Below, one piece after another: positions 50,901 through 64,000 of a stretch of 64,000 bases of DNA; positions within the stretch are counted from its first letter, which is position 1; each line of letters opens with the position of its first letter. The position numbers and the translations under genes are program-made. This DNA comes from Sanderia malayensis. Lineage: Eukaryota; Cnidaria; Scyphozoa; Semaeostomeae; Pelagiidae. The DNA lies in assembly GCA_013076295.1 (NCBI GenBank), contig RQOL01000507.1:62001-126000 (forward strand), read 5' to 3'. The notes below the pieces were generated by a model, which had not been told where the DNA came from, made no database searches, and saw only the letters and a list, made by a program, of their open reading frames with translations.

Positions 50901-53900
50901 AATTAAGTCAAATACACATGCATTGGCTTGTTTTCAGTGATATTAACATTCGTTGACACTAATTGCACATGACTTCACGTTAGTACAGTGCAAACTAAAT
51001 AAAATACACATGCAATTACTTTTTCTCAATGATATTAACATTCGTTCACACTAATTGCATATGAATTCACGTTTTTGCAGCCGATCCTAATTGAAATACA
51101 CATGCATTTGCTTGTTTTCAATGATATTAACATTCGTTGACACTAATTGCACATGACTTCACGTTATTACAGTGCAAACTAAATAAAATACACATGCAAT
51201 TACTGGTTCTCAGTGATATTAACATTCGTTCAGACTAATTGCATAAGAATTTACGTTTTTGCAGCCGGAACTAAGAAAAATACACATGCAATTACTTTAT
51301 TTCAGTGATATTAACATTCGTTCACACTAATTGCACATGAATTCACGTTATTACAGCTGAAACTAAATAAAATCCACATGCAATTACTTGTTTTCGGTGA
51401 TTATAACATTTTTTCACACTAATTGCACATTAGCCTGCGTTATTACAGGTGAAACTAATTGAAATACACATGGATTAGCTTGCTTTCAGTGATATTAACA
51501 TTTGTTCACATTAATTGCACACGAAATGACGTTATTACCGTTGAAACTAAGTGAAATGCACATGAATCTGCTTGTTTTCAGTGATATCAACATTCGTTCC
51601 TACTAATTGGACATGACTTCACGTTATTACAGTGCAAACTAATTAAAATACACATGCATTTGCTTCTTTTCACTGATATTAACATTCGTTCACACTTATT
51701 GCACATGAATTCACGTTATTGTAGCTGAAACTAAGTCAAGTACACATGCCTTTGCCTGTTTTCAGTGATATTAACATTCGTTCACACTAATTGCACATGA
51801 ATTCACGTTGTTACAGCTGAAACTAAATAAAATACACATGCAATTACTTGTTTTCAGTTATTATAACATTCTTTCACACTAATTGCACATTAGGCTGCGT
51901 TATTACAGTTGAAACTAATTGAAATACACATGGATTAGCTTGCTGTCAGTGATATTAATATTCGTTCACACTTATTGCACACGAATCCAGGCTATTACAG
52001 TTGAAACTAATTGAAATACACATGCACTTGCTTGTTTTCAGTGATATTAATATTCGTTCACACTATTTGCACATGAATTAACGTTATTACAGCTGAAACT
52101 AAGTAAAGTACACATGCAATTACTTGTTTTGAGTGATATTAACATTCGTTCACGCTAATTACATATGAGTTCACGTTTTTGCTGCCGAAACTAAATGAAA
52201 TACACATGCATTTGCTTTATTTAAGTGATATTAACATTCTTTCACACTAATTGCACATTAGCTTGCGTTATTACAGTTGAAACTTATTGAAATACACATT
52301 GATTAGCTTGCTTTCAGTGATATTAACATTCGTTCACATTAATTGCACACGAATTGACGTTATTACCGTTGAAACTAATTGAAATGCACATGAATCTGCT
52401 TGTGGTCAGTGATATCAACATTCGTTCCTAATAATTGCACATGACTTCACGTTAGTACAGTGCAAACTAATTAAAATACACATGCATTTGCTTGTTTTCA
52501 GTGATATTAACATTCGCTCACACTAATTGCACATGAATTCACGTTATTGTAGTTGAAACTAAGTCAAGTACACATGCCTTTGCCTGTTTTCAGTGATATT
52601 AACATTCGTTCACACTAATTGCACATGAATTCACGTTATTGTAGTTGAAACTAAATAAAATACACATGCAATTACTTGTTTTCAGTGATTATAACATTCT
52701 TTCACACTAATTGCACATTAGCCTGCGTTATTACAGTTGAAACTAATTGAAATACACATGGATTAGCTTGATTTCAGTGATATTAACATTCGTTCACATT
52801 AATTGCATATGACTTCACGTTAGTACAGTGCAGACTAAGTAAAATACACATGGAAGTTCTTGTTTTGAGTGATATCAACATTTGTTCACAATTATTGCAC
52901 ACATATCCACGCTATTACAGTTGAAACTAATTGAAATACACATGCATTTGCTTGTTTTCAGTGATATTAACATTCGTCTACACTAATTGCACATAAATCC
53001 ACGTTATTACAGTTGAAACTAAGTAAAATACACATGGATTTGCTTGTTTTCAGTGAGATTACCTTCGTTCACACTATTTCCACATGAATCCACGTTATTG
53101 TAGTTGAAACTAAGTCAAATACACATGCATTTGCATGTTTTCAGTGATATTAATATTCGTTCACACTAATTGCACATGACTTCACGTTATTACATTGCAA
53201 ACTAAATAAAATACACATGCAATTACTTGTTGTCAGTGATATTAACATTCGTTCACACTAATTGCATATGAATTCACGTTTTCGCAGCCGAAACCAAAAA
53301 AATACACATGCAATTACTTGATTTCAGTGGTATTAACATTCGTTCAGCCTAATTGCACATAAATCCACGTTATTACAGTTGAAACTAAGTAAAATACACA
53401 TGGATTTGCTTGTTTTCAGTGAGATTACCTTCGTTCACACTATTTCCACATGAATCCACGTTATTGTAGTTGAAACTAAGTCAAATACACATGCATTTGC
53501 ATGTTTTCAGTGATATTAACATTCGTTCACACTAATTGCACATGACTTCACGTTATTACATTGCAAACTAAATAAAATTACATGCAATTACTTGTTGTCA
53601 GTGATATTAACATTCGTTCACACTAATTGCATATGAATTCACGTTTTCGCAGCCGAAACCAAAAAAATACACATGCAATTACTTGATTTCAGTGATATTA
53701 ACATTCGTTCAGCCTAGTTGCACATGAATCCACGTTATTGCAGTTGGAACTAAGTAAAATACACATGCATTTTTTTCTTTTCAGTGATATCAATTTTCGT
53801 TCACAGTACTTGCATATGAAATCCCAATATTATGGCTGAAACTAAGTAAAATACACATGGAAGTTCTTATTTTGAGTGATATTAACATTCGTTCACACTA

Positions 53901-56900
53901 ATTGCACACGAATCCACGCTATTACAGTTGAAACTAAGTGAAATACACATTGATTTGCTTGTTTTCAGTGAGATTACCTTCGTTCACACTATTTCCACAT
54001 GAATCCACGTTATTCTAGTTGAAATTAAGTCAAATACACATGCATTAGCTTGTTTTCAATGATATTAACATTCGTTGACACTAATTGCACATGACTTCAC
54101 GTTAGTACAGTGCAAACCAAATAAAATACACATGCAATTACTTGTTCTCAGTGATATTAACATTCGTTCCTACTAATTGCACATGACTTCACGTTATTAC
54201 TGTGCAAACTAATTAAAATACACATGCATTTGCTTGTTTTCAGTGATATTAACATTTGTTCACACTATTTCCACATGAATTCACGTTATTACAATGCAAA
54301 CTATTAAAAAACACATGGAATTATTTGTTTTGAGTCATATTAACATTCGTTCACACTAATTGGACATAAATCCACGTTATTACAGTTGAAACTAAGTGAA
54401 ATACACATGCATTTGCCTGTTTTCAGTGATATTAACATTCGTTCACACTAATTGCACATGAATTCACGTTATTACAGCTGAAACTAAATAAAATACACAT
54501 GCAATTACTTGTTTTCAGTGATTATAACATTCTTTCACACTAATTGCACATTAATCTACGCTTTTACAGTTGAAACTAATTGAAATACACATGGATTAGC
54601 TTGCTTTCAGTGATATTAACATTCGTTCGCACTATTTGCACATGAATTCACGTTATTACAGTTGAAACTAAGAAAAATACACGCGCATTTGTTTGTTTTC
54701 AGTGATATTAACATTCGTTCACACTAACTGCACTTGAATTCACGTTATTGCAGTTGGAACTAAGTAAAATACACATGCATTTTTTTCTTTTCAGTGATAT
54801 CAATTTTCGTTCACACTACTGGCACATGAAATCCAAATATTATGGCTGAAACTAAGTAAAAAACACATGGAAGTTCTTGTTTTGAGTGATATTAACATTC
54901 GTTCACACTAATTGCACACGAATCCACGCTATTCCAGTTGAAACTAATTGAAATACACTTGCATTTGCTTATTTTCAGTGATATTAACATTCGTTTACAC
55001 TATTTGCACATGAATTAACGTTATTACACTTGAAACTAAGTGAAATACACATGGATTTGCTTGTTTTCAGTGAGATTACCTTCGTTCACACTATTTCCAC
55101 ATGAATCCACGTTATTGTAGTTGAAATTAAGTCAAATACACATGCATTGGCTTGTCTTCAGTGATATCAACATTCGTTGACACTAATTGCACATGACTTC
55201 ACGTTAGTACAGTGCAAACTAAATAAAATATACATGCAATTACTTGTTCTCAGTGATATTAACATTCGTTCACACTAATTGCATATGTATTCACGTTTTT
55301 GCAGCCGAAACTAATTGAAATACACATGCATTTGCTTGTTTTCAGTGATATTAACATTTGGTCACTCTATTTCCACATGAATTCACGTTATTACAATGCA
55401 AACTAATTAAAATACACATGGAATTATTTGTTTTGAGTTATATTAACATTCGTTCACACTAATTGGACATAAATCCACGTTATTACAGTTGAAACTAAGT
55501 GAAATACACATGCATTTGCCTGTTTTCAGTGATATTAGCATTCGGTCACACTGATTGCACATGAATTCACGTTATTACAGCTGAAACTAAATAAAATACA
55601 CATGCAATTACTTTTTTCGGTGATTATAACATTCTTTCACACTAATTGCACATTAGCCTGCGTTATTACAGGTGAAACAAATTGAAATACACATGGATTA
55701 GCTTGCTTTCAGTGATATTAACATTTGTTCAAATTAATTGCACACGAAATGACGTTATTATCGTTGAAACTAAGTGAAATGCACATGAATCTGCTTGTTT
55801 TCAGTGATATCAACATTCGTTCCTACTAATTGCACATGACTTCACGTTATTACAGCTGAAACTAAATAAAATACACATGCAATTACTTGTTTTCAGTGAT
55901 TATAACATTCTTTTACACTAATTGCACATTAATCTACGCTTTTACAGTTGAAACTAATTGAAATACACATGGATTAGCTTGCTTTCAGTGATATTAACAT
56001 TCTTTCGCACTATTTGCACATGAATTCACGTTATTACAGTTGAAACTAAGAAAAATACACGCGCATTTGTTTGTTTTCAGTGATATTAACATTCGTTCAC
56101 ACTAACTGCACTTGAATTCACGTTATTGCAGTTGGAACTAAGTAAAATACAAATGCATTTTCTTCTTTTCAGTTATATCAATTTTCGTTCACACTACTGG
56201 CACATGAAATCCAAATATTATGGCTGAAACTAAGTAAAATACACATGGAAGTTCTTGTTTTGAGTGATATTAACATTCGTTCACACTAATTGCACACAAA
56301 TCCACGCTATTACAGTTGAAACTAATTGAAATACACATGCATTTGCTTGTTTTCAGTGATATTAACATTCGTTGACACTAATTGCACATGAATTAACGTT
56401 ATTACAGCTGAAACTAAGTAAAGTACACACGCAATTTTTTGTTTTCAGTGATATTAACATTCGTTCACGCTAATTGCACATGAATCCACGTTATTGCAGT
56501 TGAAACTAAGTGAAATACACATGCATGTGTTTGTTTTCAGTGATATTTACATTGGTTGACACTAATTGCCCATGAATTCACGTTATTACAGCTGAATCTA
56601 AGTGAAATACACAGGCATATGCTTGTTTTCAGTGATATTAACATTCGTCTACACTAATTGCACACGAATCCACGCTATTACAGTTGAAACTAATTGAAAT
56701 ACACATGCATTTGCTTGTTTTCAGTGATATTAACATTCGTTCACACTATTTGCACATGAATTAACGTTATTACAGCTGAAACTAAGTAAAGTACACATGC
56801 AATTTTTTGTTTTGTGTGATATTAACATTCGTTCACGCTAATTGCACATGAATCCATGTTATTGCAGTTGAAACTAAGTGAAATACACATGCATATGTTT

Positions 56901-59900
56901 GTTTTCAGTGATATTTTCATTGGTTGACACTAATTGCCCGTGAATTCACGTTATTACAGCTGAATCTAAGTGAAATACACAGGCATATGCTTGTTTTCAG
57001 TGATATTAACATTCGTCTACACTAATTGCACATAAATCCACGTTATTACAGTTGAAACTAAGTGAAATACACATGGATTTGCTTGTTTTCAGTGAGATTA
57101 GCTTCGTTCACACTATTTCCACATGAATCCAAGTTATTGTAGTTGAAATTAAGTCAAATACACATGCATTGGCTTGTTTTCAGTGATATTTACATTTGTT
57201 GACACTAATTGCACATGACATCACGTTAGTACAGTGCAAACTAAATAAAATACGCATGCAATTACTTGTTCTCAGTGATATTAACATTCGTTCACACTAA
57301 TTGCATATGAATTCACGTTTTTGCAGCCGAAACTATTTGAAATACACATGCGTTTGCTTATTTTCAGTAATATTAACATTCGTTTACACTATTTGCAAAT
57401 GAATTAACGTTATTACAGTTGAAACTAAGTGAAATACACATGGATTTGCTTGTTTTCAGTGAGATTACCTTCGTTCACACTATTTCCACATGAATCCACG
57501 TTATTGTAGTTGAAATTAAGTCAAATACACATGCATTGGCTTGTTTTCAGTGATATTAACATTCGTTGACACTAATTGCACATGACTTCACGTTAGTACA
57601 GTGCAAACTAAATAAAATACACATGCAATTACTTTTTCTCAATGATATCAACATTCGTTCACACTAATTGCATATGAATTCACGTTTTTGCAGCCGATCC
57701 TAATTGAAATACACATGCATTTGCTTGTTTTCAATGATATTAACATTCGTTGACACTAATTGCACATGACTTCACGTTATTACAGTGCAAACTAAATAAA
57801 ATACACATGCAATTACTTGTTCTCAGTGATATTAACATTCGTTCAGACTAATTGCATATGAATTTACGTTTTTGCAGCCGGAACTAAGAAAAATACACAT
57901 GCAATTACTTGATTTCAGTGATATTAACATTCGTTCACACTAATTGCACATGACTTCACGTTATTACATTGCAAACTAAATAAAATTACATGCAATTACT
58001 TGTTGTCAGTGATATTAACATTCGTTCACACTAATTGCATATGAATTCACGTTTTCGCAGCCGAAACCAAAAAAATACACATGCAATTACTTGATTTCAG
58101 TGATATTAACATTCGTTCAGCCTAATTGCACATGAATCCACGTTATTGCAGTTGGAACTAAGTAAAATACACATGCATTTTTTTCTTTTCAGTGATATCA
58201 ATTTTCGTTCACACTACTTGCATATGAAATCCCAATATTATGGCTGAAACTAAGTAAAATACACATGGAAGTTCTTATTTTGAGTGATATTAACATTCGT
58301 TCACACTAATTGCACACGAATCCACGCTATTACAGTTGAAACTAAGTGAAATACACATTGATTTGCTTGTTTTCAGTGAGATTACCTTCGTTCACACTAT
58401 TTCCACATGAATCCACGTTATTCTAGTTGAAATTAAGTCAAATACACATGCATTAGCTTGTTTTCAATGATATTAACATTCGTTGACACTAATTGCACAT
58501 GACTTCACGTTAGTACAGTGCAAACCAAATAAAATACACATGCAATTACTTGTTCTCAGTGATATTAACATTCGTTCCTACTAATTGCACATGACTTCAC
58601 GTTATTACTGTGCAAACTAATTAAAATACACATGCATTTGCTTGTTTTCAGTGATATTAACATTCGTTCACACTAATTGCACATGAATTCAAGTTATTGT
58701 AGCTGAAACTAATTGAAATACACATGCATTTGCTTGTTTTCAGTGATATTAACATCTGTTCACACTATTTCCACATGAATTCACGTTATTACAATGCAAA
58801 CTAATTAAAATACACATGGAATTATTTGTTTTGAGTTATATTAACATTCGTTCACACTAATTGGACATAAATCCACGTTATTACAGTTGAAACTAAGTGA
58901 AATACACATGCATTTGCCTGTTTTCAGTGATATTAGCATTCGGTCACACTAATTGCACATGAATTCACGTTATTACAGCTGAAACTAAATAAAATACACA
59001 TGCAATTACTTGTTTTCGGTGATTATAACATTCTTTCACACTAATTGCACATTAGCCTGCGTTATTACAGTTGAAACTAATTGAAATACACATGGATTAG
59101 CTTGCTGTCAGTGATATTAATATTCGTTCACACTTATTGCACACGAATCCAGGCTATTACAGTTGAAACTAATTGAAATACACATGCATTTGCTTGTTTT
59201 CAGTGATATTAATATTCGTTCACACTATTTGCACATGAATTAACGTTATTACAGCTGAAACTAAGTAAAGTACACATGCAATTACTTGTTTTGAGTGATA
59301 TTAACATTCGTTCACGCTAATTGCATATGAGTTCACGTTTTTGCTGCCGAAACTAAATGAAATACACATGCATTTGCTTTATTTAAGTGATATTAACATT
59401 CTTTCACACTAATTGCACATTAGCTTGCGTTATTACAGTTGAAACTAATTGAAATACACATTGATTAGCTTGCTTTCAGTGATATTAACATTTGTTCACA
59501 TTAATTGCACACGAAATGACGTTATTACCGTTGAAACTAAGTGAAATGCACATGAATCTGCTTGTTTTCAGTGATATCAACATTCGTTCCTACTAATTGG
59601 ACATGACTTCACGTTATTACAGTGCAAACTAATTAAAATACACATGCATTTGCTTCTTTTCACTGATATTAACATTCGTTCACACTTATTGTACATGAAT
59701 TCACGTTATTGTAGCTGAAACTAAGTCAAGTACACATGCCTTTGCCTGTTTTCAGTGATATTAACATTCGTTCACACTAATTGCACATGAATTCACGTTA
59801 TTACAGCTGAAACTAAATAAAATACACATGCAATTACTTGTTTTCAGTTATTATAACATTCTTTCACACTAATTGCACATTAGGCTGCGTTATTACAGTT

Positions 59901-62900
59901 GAAACTAATTGAAATACACATGGATTAGCTTGCTGTCAGTGATATTAATATTCGTTCACACTTATTGCACAGAATCCAGGCTATTACAGTTGAAACTAAT
60001 TGAAATACACATGCATTTGCTTGTTTTTCAGTGATATTAACATTCGTTCACTAACTAGATTTGACATACATGATTTTTTTTAGTGATATTAACATTCTTC
60101 CACTATTGGCTATGAATATACGTTTCGCAGCCGAAACCAAAAAAATACACATGCAATTACTTGTTTCAGTGATATTAACATTCGTTCAGCCTAATTGCAC
60201 ATAAATCCACGTTATTACAGTTGAAACTAAGTAAAATACACATGGATTTGCTTGTTTTCAGTGAGATTACCTTCGTTCACACTATTTCCACATGAATCCA
60301 CGTTATTGTAGTTGAATCTAAGTCAAATACACATGCATTTGCATGTTTTCAGTGATATTAACATTCGTTCACACTAATTGCACATGACTTCACGTTATTA
60401 CATTGAAACTAAATAAAATTAACATGCAATTACTTGTTGTCAGTGATATTAACATTCGTTCACACTAATTGCATATGAATTCACGTTTTCGCAGCCGAAA
60501 CCAAAAAAATACACATGCAATTACTTGATTTCAGTGATATTAACATTCGTTCAGCCTAGTTGCACATGAATCCACGTTATTGCAGTTGGAACTAAGTAAA
60601 ATACACATGCATTTTTTTCTTTTCAGTGATATCAATTTTCGTTCACACTACTTGCATATGAAATCCCAATATTATGGCTGAAACTAAGTAAAATACACAT
60701 GGAAGTTCTTATTTTGAGTGATATTAACATTCGTTCACACTAATTGCACACGAATCCACGCTATTACAGTTGAAACTAAGTGAAATACACATTGATTTGC
60801 TTGTTTTCAGTGAGATTACCTTCGTTCACACTATTTCCACATGAATCCACGTTATTCTAGTTGAAATTAAGTCAAATACACATGCATTAGCTTGTTTTCA
60901 ATGATATTAACATTCGTTGACACTAATTGCACATGACTTCACGTTAGTACAGTGCAAACCAAATAAAATACACATGCAATTACTTGTTCTCAGTGATATT
61001 AACATTCGTTCCTACTAATTGCACATGACTTCACGTTATTACTGTGCAAACTAATTAAAATACACATGCATTTGCTTGTTTTCAGTGATATTAACATTCG
61101 TTCACACTAATTGCACATGAATTCAAGTTATTGTAGCTGAAACTAATTGAAATACACATGCATTTGCTTGTTTTCAGTGATATTAACATTTGTTCACACT
61201 ATTTCCACATGAATTCACGTTATTACAATGCAAACTAATTAAAATACACATGGAATTATTTGTTTTGAGTTATATTAACATTCGTTCACACTAATTGGAC
61301 ATAAATCCACGTTATTACAGTTGAAACTAAGTGAAATACACATGCATTTGCCTGTTTTCAGTGATATTAGCATTCGGTCACACTAATTGCACATGAATTC
61401 ACGTTATTACAGCTGAAACTAAATAAAATACACATGCAATTACTTGTTTTCGGTGATTATAACATTCTTTCACACTAATTGCACATTAGCCTGCGTTATT
61501 ACAGGTGAAACTAATTGATATACACATGGATTAGCTTGCTTTCAGTGATATTAACATTTGTTAACATTAATTGCACACGAAATGACGTTATTACCGTTGA
61601 AACTAAGTGAAATGCACATGAATCTGCTTGTTTTCAGTGATATCAACATTCGTTCCTACTAATTGCACATGACTTCACGTTATTACAGCTGAAACTAAAT
61701 AAAATACACATGCGATTACTTGTTTTCAGTGATTATAACATTCTTTTACACTAATTGCACATTAATCTACGCTTTTACAGTTGAAACTAATTGAAATACA
61801 CATGGATTAGCTTGCTTTCAGTGATATTAACATTCTTTCGCACTATTTGCACATGAATTCACGTTATTACAGTTGAAACTAAGAAAAATACACGCACATT
61901 TGTTTGTTTTCAGTGATATTTACATTCGTTCACACTAACTGCCCTTGAATTCACGTTATTGCAGTTGGAACTAAGTAAAATACAAATGCATTTTTTTCTT
62001 TTCAGTTATATCAATTTTCGTTCACACTACTGGCACATGAAATCCAAATATTATGGCTGAAACTAAGTAAAATACACATGGAAGTTCTTGTTTTGAGTGA
62101 TATTGACATTCGTTCACACTAATTGCACACGAATCCACGCTATTACAGTTGAAACTAATTGAAATACACATGCATTTGCTTGTTTTCAGTGATATTAACA
62201 TTCGTTCACACTATTTGCACATGAATTAACGTTATTACAGCTGAAACTAAGTAAAGTACACATGCAATTTTTTGTTTTGAGTGATATTAACATTCGTTCA
62301 CGCTAATTGCACATGAATCCACGTTATTGCAGTTGAAACTAAGTGAAAAACACATGCATGTGCTTGTTTTCAGTGATATTTACATTGGTTGACACTAATT
62401 GCCCATGAATTCACGTTATTACAGCTGAATCTAAGTGAAATACACAGGCATATGCTTGTTTTCAGTGATATTAACATTCGTCTACACTAATTGCACATAA
62501 ATCCACGTTATTACAGTTGAAACTAAGTGAAATACACATGGATTTGCTTGTTTTCAGTGAGATTAGCTTCGTTCACACTATTTCCACATGAATCCACGTT
62601 ATTGTAGTTGAAATTAAGTCAAATACACATGCATTGGCTTGTTTTCAGTGATATTTACATTTGTTGACACTAATTGCACATGACATCACGTTAGTACAGT
62701 GCAAACTAAATAATATACGCATGCAATTACTTGTTCTCAGTGATATTAACATTCGTTCACACTAATTACATATGAATTCACGTTTTTGCAGCCGAAACTA
62801 ATTGAAATACACATGCATTTGCTTTTTTTCAGTAATATTAACATTCGTTTACACTATTTGCAAATGAATTAACGTTATTACAGTTGAAACTAAGTGAAAT

Positions 62901-64000
62901 ACACATGGATTTGCTTGTTTTCAGTGAGATTACCTTCGTTCACACTATTTCCACATAGATCCACGTTATTGTAGTTGAAATTAAGTCAAATACACATGCA
63001 TTGGCTTGTTTTCAGTGATATTAACATTCGTTGACACTAATTGCACATGACTTTACGTTAGTACAGTGCAAACTAAATAAAATACACATGGAATTACTTG
63101 TTCTCAATGATATTAACATTCGTTCACACTAATTGCATATGAATTCACGTTTTTGCAGCCGATCCTAATTGAAATACACATGCATTTGCTTGTTTTCAGT
63201 GATATTAACATTTGTTCGAACTATTTCCACATGAATTCACGTTATTACAATGCAAACTAATTAAAATACACATGGAATTATTTGTTTTGAGTTATATTAA
63301 CATTCGTTCAGACTAATTGCACATAAATCCACGTTATTACAGTTGAAACTGAGTGAAATACACATGGATTTGCTTGCTTTCAGTGAGATTACCTTCGTTC
63401 ACACTATTTCCACATGAATCCACGTTATTGTAGTTGAAACTAAGTCAAATACACATGCATTGGCTTGCTTTCAATGATATTAACATTCGTTGACACTAAT
63501 TGCACATGACTTCACGTTATTACAGTGCAAACTAAATAAAATACACATGCAATTACTTGTTCTCAGTGATATTAACATTCGTTCAGACTAATTGCATATG
63601 AATTTACGTTTTTGCAGCCGGAACTAAGAAAAATACACATGCAATTACTTGATTTCAGTGATATTAACATTCGTTCACACTAATTGCACATGAATTCACG
63701 TTATTACAGCTGAAACTAAATAAAATCCACATGCAATTACTTGTTTTCGGTGATTATAACATTTTTTCACACTAATTGCACATTAGCCTGCGTTATTACA
63801 GGTGAAACTAATTGAAATACACATGGATTAGCTTGCTTTCAGTGATATTAACATTTATTCACATTAATTGCACACGAAATGACGTTATTACCGTTGAAAC
63901 TAAGTGAAATGCACATGAATTTGCTTGTTTTCAGTGATATCAACATTCGTTCCTACTAATTGGACATGACTTCACGTTATTACAGTGCAAACTAATTAAA
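47931..64000. repeat. 92-bp satellite array, block 3, with long-range duplications
   Basis: The monomers are of the same family, with additional types (for example CACATTAGCCTGCGTTATTA and GCACACGAAATGACGTTATT). The segment marked by ATGAATCTGCTTGTTTTCAG recurs at about 49,181, 55,793 and 61,627, i.e. higher-order units of about 6.6 and 5.8 kb. No genes, RNA genes or other insertions were seen. A short corrupted stretch lies at about 60,030-60,130. The array runs off the window end. Confidence 0.95.

Overview
The window is eukaryotic nuclear DNA, most likely from an aquatic invertebrate. There are GT-AG splice signals, TATA boxes, AATAAA signals, an intact CR1/L2-like LINE and about 36 kb of satellite. 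I cannot name the species. The window has two compositional worlds. Positions 1 to about 23,658 are gene-dense, near 45-50% GC by eye and strongly A/C-rich on the coding strand. From there to 64,000 the sequence is AT-rich satellite carrying two younger insertions.

Positions 1-23,658 are the right-hand part of a large virus-like element of the Polinton/Maverick (adintovirus-like) kind. Its left end lies outside the window. Diagnostic genes are a protein-primed-type family B DNA polymerase (1455-3911, minus), a retroviral-type DDE integrase (10492-11718, frame-broken), a double-jelly-roll major capsid protein candidate (16587-18227) and an adenovirus-type cysteine protease (18316-about 19001). 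Around them are candidate minor capsid/virion proteins (11715-15745), small basic core-like proteins (15842-16363, 22466-23261), a predicted secreted Cys-rich protein (21503-22378), a helical protein (20102-21364) and several unrecognised proteins (3872-10371; 19080-19823 minus). No packaging ATPase is visible; it may lie left of the window.

The most notable system is a maturation circuit. The adenain-like protease is accompanied by small Arg/Lys-rich proteins that each carry an adenain-type site ([MIL]-x-G-x|G or [MIL]-x-G-G|x). The 173-residue protein has three, two of them inside a duplicated 32-residue unit. This mirrors adenovirus pVI/pVII/pX processing. Regulation looks eukaryotic and compact: a TATA box in front of many genes, one clear 98-nt intron, two ATGA stop/start overlaps, stop codons embedded in AATAAA, a shared TTTTTGCTGCT promoter module and a right terminal region dense in E2F-, CRE- and E-box-like sites.

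Several genes of the element are interrupted by single frame changes, nearly all in the -1 direction (one missing base each). This points either to uncorrected deletion-type sequencing errors or to decay of an integrated copy.

Positions 23,659-64,000 are a tandem satellite with a monomer of about 92 bp, organised in higher-order repeats (about 2.75 kb, 1.74 kb, 1.29 kb and about 6.6 kb periods). It is interrupted by an 886-bp Helitron-like non-autonomous element (37501-38386) containing four 88-bp subrepeats, and by a full-length LINE (41740-46466) with intact ORF1 and ORF2. The LINE is followed by a very homogeneous 90-bp variant array (46472-about 47,930).
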